A DNA stretch of 10,052 bases. Origin: DATFMH01 sp035267045. Its GTDB lineage: Bacteria; Bacteroidota; Rhodothermia; Balneolales; DATFMH01. The notes below the pieces were generated by a model. It did not search any database, had not been told where the DNA came from, and worked only from the letters and a program-made list of their open reading frames with translations. The translations under genes and the position numbers were made by a program. Where the stretch lies: positions 1 through 10,052 of the forward strand of contig DATFMH010000180.1 of assembly GCA_035267045.1 (NCBI GenBank). Reading direction: 5' to 3'. This document shows, one piece after another, positions 7,427 to 10,052 of this stretch (positions are counted from its first letter, which is position 1; each line of letters opens with the position of its first letter).

Positions 7427-8407
7427 ATGATTACAATCCGGCAAAAAAGTTCGCACGGTTTCATTCTTCCGCGATATAATATCGGTTTGGATAGCTCCGG
7501 TAAAGATGCAAAATATACATTTATATCCCACGCTCATGCCGACCATATGCCCTCTTCGGCAGATGTGGTATATGCAACGCCGGCAACAGCCAAACTAATG
7601 AAAGCCAGGAAATTCAAAGGTAACGTGAACACTTTGGATTTTGGGGTTCCCTTTAGTACGACAAATGCAAGAGTAACGTTCTATCCTGCCGGACACATCC
7701 TCGGATCAGCCATGACATTTGTGGAAACTAATGAAGGTAATCTGCTGTATACCGGTGACTTTCGCTGTCCGGCTTCCCCAACATCCGAAGGTTTCGATAT
7801 TCCCGACAATATTGACTACCTCATTACCGAGGCCACTTTCAGCCTTCCATTATATCGCTGGCCCCGGCATGAATTACTATTTGAAGAAATCAGAATTTTT
7901 GCCTCAAAATCACTTTCCGAAGGCCATACTCCTGTTTTCCTGGCTTATTCATTAGGTAAAACGCAGGAAGTGATGCATGCACTGGCTCCCCTGAATCATC
8001 CTGTTCAGGTTCATGACAGTGCTTTTCCGCTTTGCCAGATTTATAATGATATGGGAGTAGACCTGGGTAATTATGCAAAATATGATAAGGAGACTGTTCA
8101 AAACACAATATTGGTTACACCTACCCAGAGACTACGGAATGGCATGCTTGACTCCATTAAAAAACCCAAAATTGCATATGTTTCTGGTTGGGCAACATTA
8201 GAGTCAAGGAGGATGCAGATGAATATTGATAAACGAATCCCTTTATCCGATCATATCGATTTCTTTGAACTTATAGCATTGTGTGAACGGCTCAAACCAC
8301 AAAAAGTATTAGTTACCCATACACCAAATCCTGATATTGTTTGTCATTATTTGAATAATCGAAAAATATCAGCATCTCCAATAGAATCATTTATCACACA
8401 TGCTTAA
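7427..8407 (+). CDS. Ligase-associated DNA exonuclease, metallo-beta-lactamase/beta-CASP-like
   Basis: This 326-residue enzyme belongs to the ligase-associated metallo-beta-lactamase exonucleases found in the Lhr-Core/Exo/ligase/phosphoesterase DNA repair clusters studied in Pseudomonas putida; the founding activity is metal-dependent DNA end resection. The metal-binding signature HAHADH gives H35, H37, D39 and H40; PAGHILGSA gives H90; YTGDFR gives bridging D111; LSDHIDF gives H276; and VTHTPNPD gives H298. TEATFSLPLYRWP (134-146) and VSGWATLESRR (252-262) are characteristic of this subfamily. All expected metal ligands appear intact, so it is predicted to be active. The ATG at 7427 fits the family opening (MITIRQKSSHGF); an in-frame GTG at 7415 would add only four residues. 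Its last 8 bases overlap the ligase homologue, a strong sign of translational coupling. Confidence 0.93.
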   Translation: MITIRQKSSHGFILPRYNIGLDSSGKDAKYTFISHAHADHMPSSADVVYATPATAKLMKARKFKGNVNTLDFGVPFSTTNARVTFYPAGHILGSAMTFVETNEGNLLYTGDFRCPASPTSEGFDIPDNIDYLITEATFSLPLYRWPRHELLFEEIRIFASKSLSEGHTPVFLAYSLGKTQEVMHALAPLNHPVQVHDSAFPLCQIYNDMGVDLGNYAKYDKETVQNTILVTPTQRLRNGMLDSIKKPKIAYVSGWATLESRRMQMNIDKRIPLSDHIDFFELIALCERLKPQKVLVTHTPNPDIVCHYLNNRKISASPIESFITHA

Positions 8408-10052
8408 TGAAACATTACCATATCAACCCATTCCGGAGTATTCATTTCTGGCATTTTCATTGTTAGTACAGGAAATCTCCGAAACCAGGGATGGTAATGA
8501 TAAAATCCGGATTTTCGAACGATATATTCCAAAACTCGAAAATGATACAGACCTGATGCTTGCTGTTCGATTTATAGGTGAAGGAGCTTTTTCCAAAATA
8601 TCAGAACAAAGTGCCAAAGTTGGTCCCAGAACTATCGGATTACTTGCCGCATCATTTTGCCAAATAGATTACGACCTGGTTTTCAAGCCAAGTAAAAAAG
8701 CCGCGGGGAGTACCTCTGAAACCATACAGAGGCTCATGGAAAATATTCCGGAAGCCCGAAAGGAGCGTAACCCGGAACCATTACATCTTACAGAAGTTCA
8801 ACAGATTTATACCCAACTGGCAAATACTCACTCAAGAAAGGACAAACAAAATATTCTTTCTGATACATGGAAACGAATGACCGGTGTGGAAATCAAATAT
8901 TTCCTCCGTGTGATGTCCCGGGGATCGCTTCGCATAGGTTTCGATATTCAATATATAATACAAGCACTTGCACACACCTTTGAATTTGATCCGGATCAAA
9001 TTCGCTATACCTATTTAATCACCGGTGATTTGGGCAGTACCGCTGTTTTAGCGAAAAATGATGAATTAGACAAAGCAACATTCAATATCTATCATCCAAT
9101 ATCTTTCATGCAGGCCACCCCATCATATGGATCGGTTGAAGATCTAAACAATTATATGGCGGAGGAAATATTTGATGGAATGCGTTGCCAGGTTCATACC
9201 GGAAAATCGGGAACACGATTATTTTCACGGGATCACAATGATATATCAAAAAGCTTCCCGGAAGTTGTTGCCTTTTTTAATGAAAAAGAATTTCCTGAGA
9301 CAGTGCTTGATGGGGTGTTATGTGTTTATTTTGATGACAAAATTCAACCCCATCAGTTATTGCAGAAGAGAATAAAACTAAAAAGACCTGCCTCTAAGAT
9401 ACTCAACGAATATCCGGTTATTTTCATTGGGTTCGATATCTTATATCACCGGAACGAAACAACACTCCATTTACCTTTAATGGAACGTCGGATGTTGTTG
9501 GAAAAGATTAGCCGAGACAAAGGGATTTTAGTATCAAATCAGTTTGAAGTGTCAGATCAGGTTCAATTGAGAAAAACATTCCAAAGAGCACTTGATCATG
9601 GTAATGATGGATTAGTATTGAAGAATAAGAACAGCACATATGAATGCGGACTACACAGTAGATCGTGGATTAAAATGAAGCAGTCAGATGGTTCATTGGA
9701 TACCGTTATCATGTATGCTCATGCCGGAAGTGGTAAAGAAGTTAGCTTTTATTCAGACTTTACACTAGGTATCAGAGTCGATGATGACGAACGCTATGAA
9801 GATGAATTTATACCAATCGGAAAAGCATCCTGTTGTAATTCGAACGACGAAATGAAGTTGTTAAATAGCAAAATAAAAGATCTGATTGTTGAACGTTATG
9901 GCCCGACCCTGGCCTTGAGGCCGGAAATCGTTGTTGAAATTGAATTTGATGAAATACAGTTGAATAGAAGAACGAAGGCAAATTTTACGTTACGATTACC
10001 GAGATTTCGTTCTATTCGCTGGGATTTAGATAAAAAGGATACCCACACATTA
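8400..10052 (+). CDS. ATP-dependent DNA ligase homologue with degenerate catalytic motifs, 3' end cut by window edge
   Basis: The 551 visible codons are open to the right edge. The N-terminal part (about 15-200) matches the DNA ligase DNA-binding domain (GSLRIGFDIQYIIQALA at 175-191), followed by TGDLGSTA (208-215), the adenylation domain (about 233-428) and the OB domain. Conserved markers are HPISFMQA (232-239), LFSRDHNDI (274-282), FIGFDILY (342-349), WIKMK (423-427), IGKA (473-476) and EIEFDEIQ (513-520). Catalytic positions are changed: motif I, normally KxDGxR, reads IFDGMR with I257; motif III, normally LDGE, reads LDGV with V306; motif IV, normally NEG, reads NDG with D403; the GRRG before motif V reads GLHS; and motif VI RxDK reads RWDL with L543. 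DNA joining is therefore unlikely, although the fold and frame are preserved. The start overlaps the exonuclease by 8 bases (ATGCTTAA). An active ligase is not excluded if a read error exists, but several independent errors are unlikely. Confidence 0.9.
   Translation, partial: MLNETLPYQPIPEYSFLAFSLLVQEISETRDGNDKIRIFERYIPKLENDTDLMLAVRFIGEGAFSKISEQSAKVGPRTIGLLAASFCQIDYDLVFKPSKKAAGSTSETIQRLMENIPEARKERNPEPLHLTEVQQIYTQLANTHSRKDKQNILSDTWKRMTGVEIKYFLRVMSRGSLRIGFDIQYIIQALAHTFEFDPDQIRYTYLITGDLGSTAVLAKNDELDKATFNIYHPISFMQATPSYGSVEDLNNYMAEEIFDGMRCQVHTGKSGTRLFSRDHNDISKSFPEVVAFFNEKEFPETVLDGVLCVYFDDKIQPHQLLQKRIKLKRPASKILNEYPVIFIGFDILYHRNETTLHLPLMERRMLLEKISRDKGILVSNQFEVSDQVQLRKTFQRALDHGNDGLVLKNKNSTYECGLHSRSWIKMKQSDGSLDTVIMYAHAGSGKEVSFYSDFTLGIRVDDDERYEDEFIPIGKASCCNSNDEMKLLNSKIKDLIVERYGPTLALRPEIVVEIEFDEIQLNRRTKANFTLRLPRFRSIRWDLDKKDTHTL

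Noticed and set aside
8400..10052. Ligase homologue as a frameshifted or stop-containing pseudogene
   Set aside because: The frame is open for all 551 visible codons and conserved ligase segments occur in order in a single frame, so the degeneracy is by substitution only.

Overview
The window is AT-rich, with no tRNA, rRNA, insertion sequence or CRISPR array. The DnaE, OxyR and ligase-associated nuclease sequences, together with weak or absent Shine-Dalgarno sites, point to Bacteroidota or a close relative such as a Balneolota-type lineage. This placement is judged from protein character only; no tree was built. The layout is that of a chromosomal, vertically inherited region rather than a mobile island.

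Left half, all minus strand, in transcription order from 4826 down to 1: acylphosphatase, RNA 2',3'-cyclic phosphodiesterase (thpR), a DUF3891 protein with an HD-like set of His/Asp residues, a short-chain dehydrogenase/reductase, and the first 675 codons of DNA polymerase III alpha (dnaE), which runs off the left edge. Gaps between these genes are 31, 76, 83 and 249 bases, so the first four could share transcripts while dnaE probably has its own promoter.

Right half, all plus strand: an OxyR-type LysR regulator, a 344-base spacer with a GC-rich palindrome, a TerC/Alx-family membrane protein, a ligase-associated metallo-beta-lactamase DNA exonuclease, and an ATP-dependent DNA ligase homologue that overlaps the exonuclease by 8 bases and runs off the right edge. 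The last two are the core of the bacterial Lhr/exonuclease/ligase/phosphoesterase DNA repair cluster; the other members would lie beyond the window if present.

The most striking observation is that the ligase homologue has an intact 551-codon reading frame and clear fold-level similarity to the family, but lacks the catalytic residues: the adenylate-accepting motif I lysine is isoleucine, the motif III glutamate is valine, the motif IV glutamate is aspartate, and the motif VI lysine appears to be leucine. The exonuclease beside it keeps its metal ligands. This suggests a ligase-fold pseudoenzyme working as a DNA-binding or scaffold partner of an active nuclease, or an early-stage loss of function. 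A second notable point is the OxyR protein, which keeps peroxidatic Cys199 but has Leu where the resolving Cys208 is expected.
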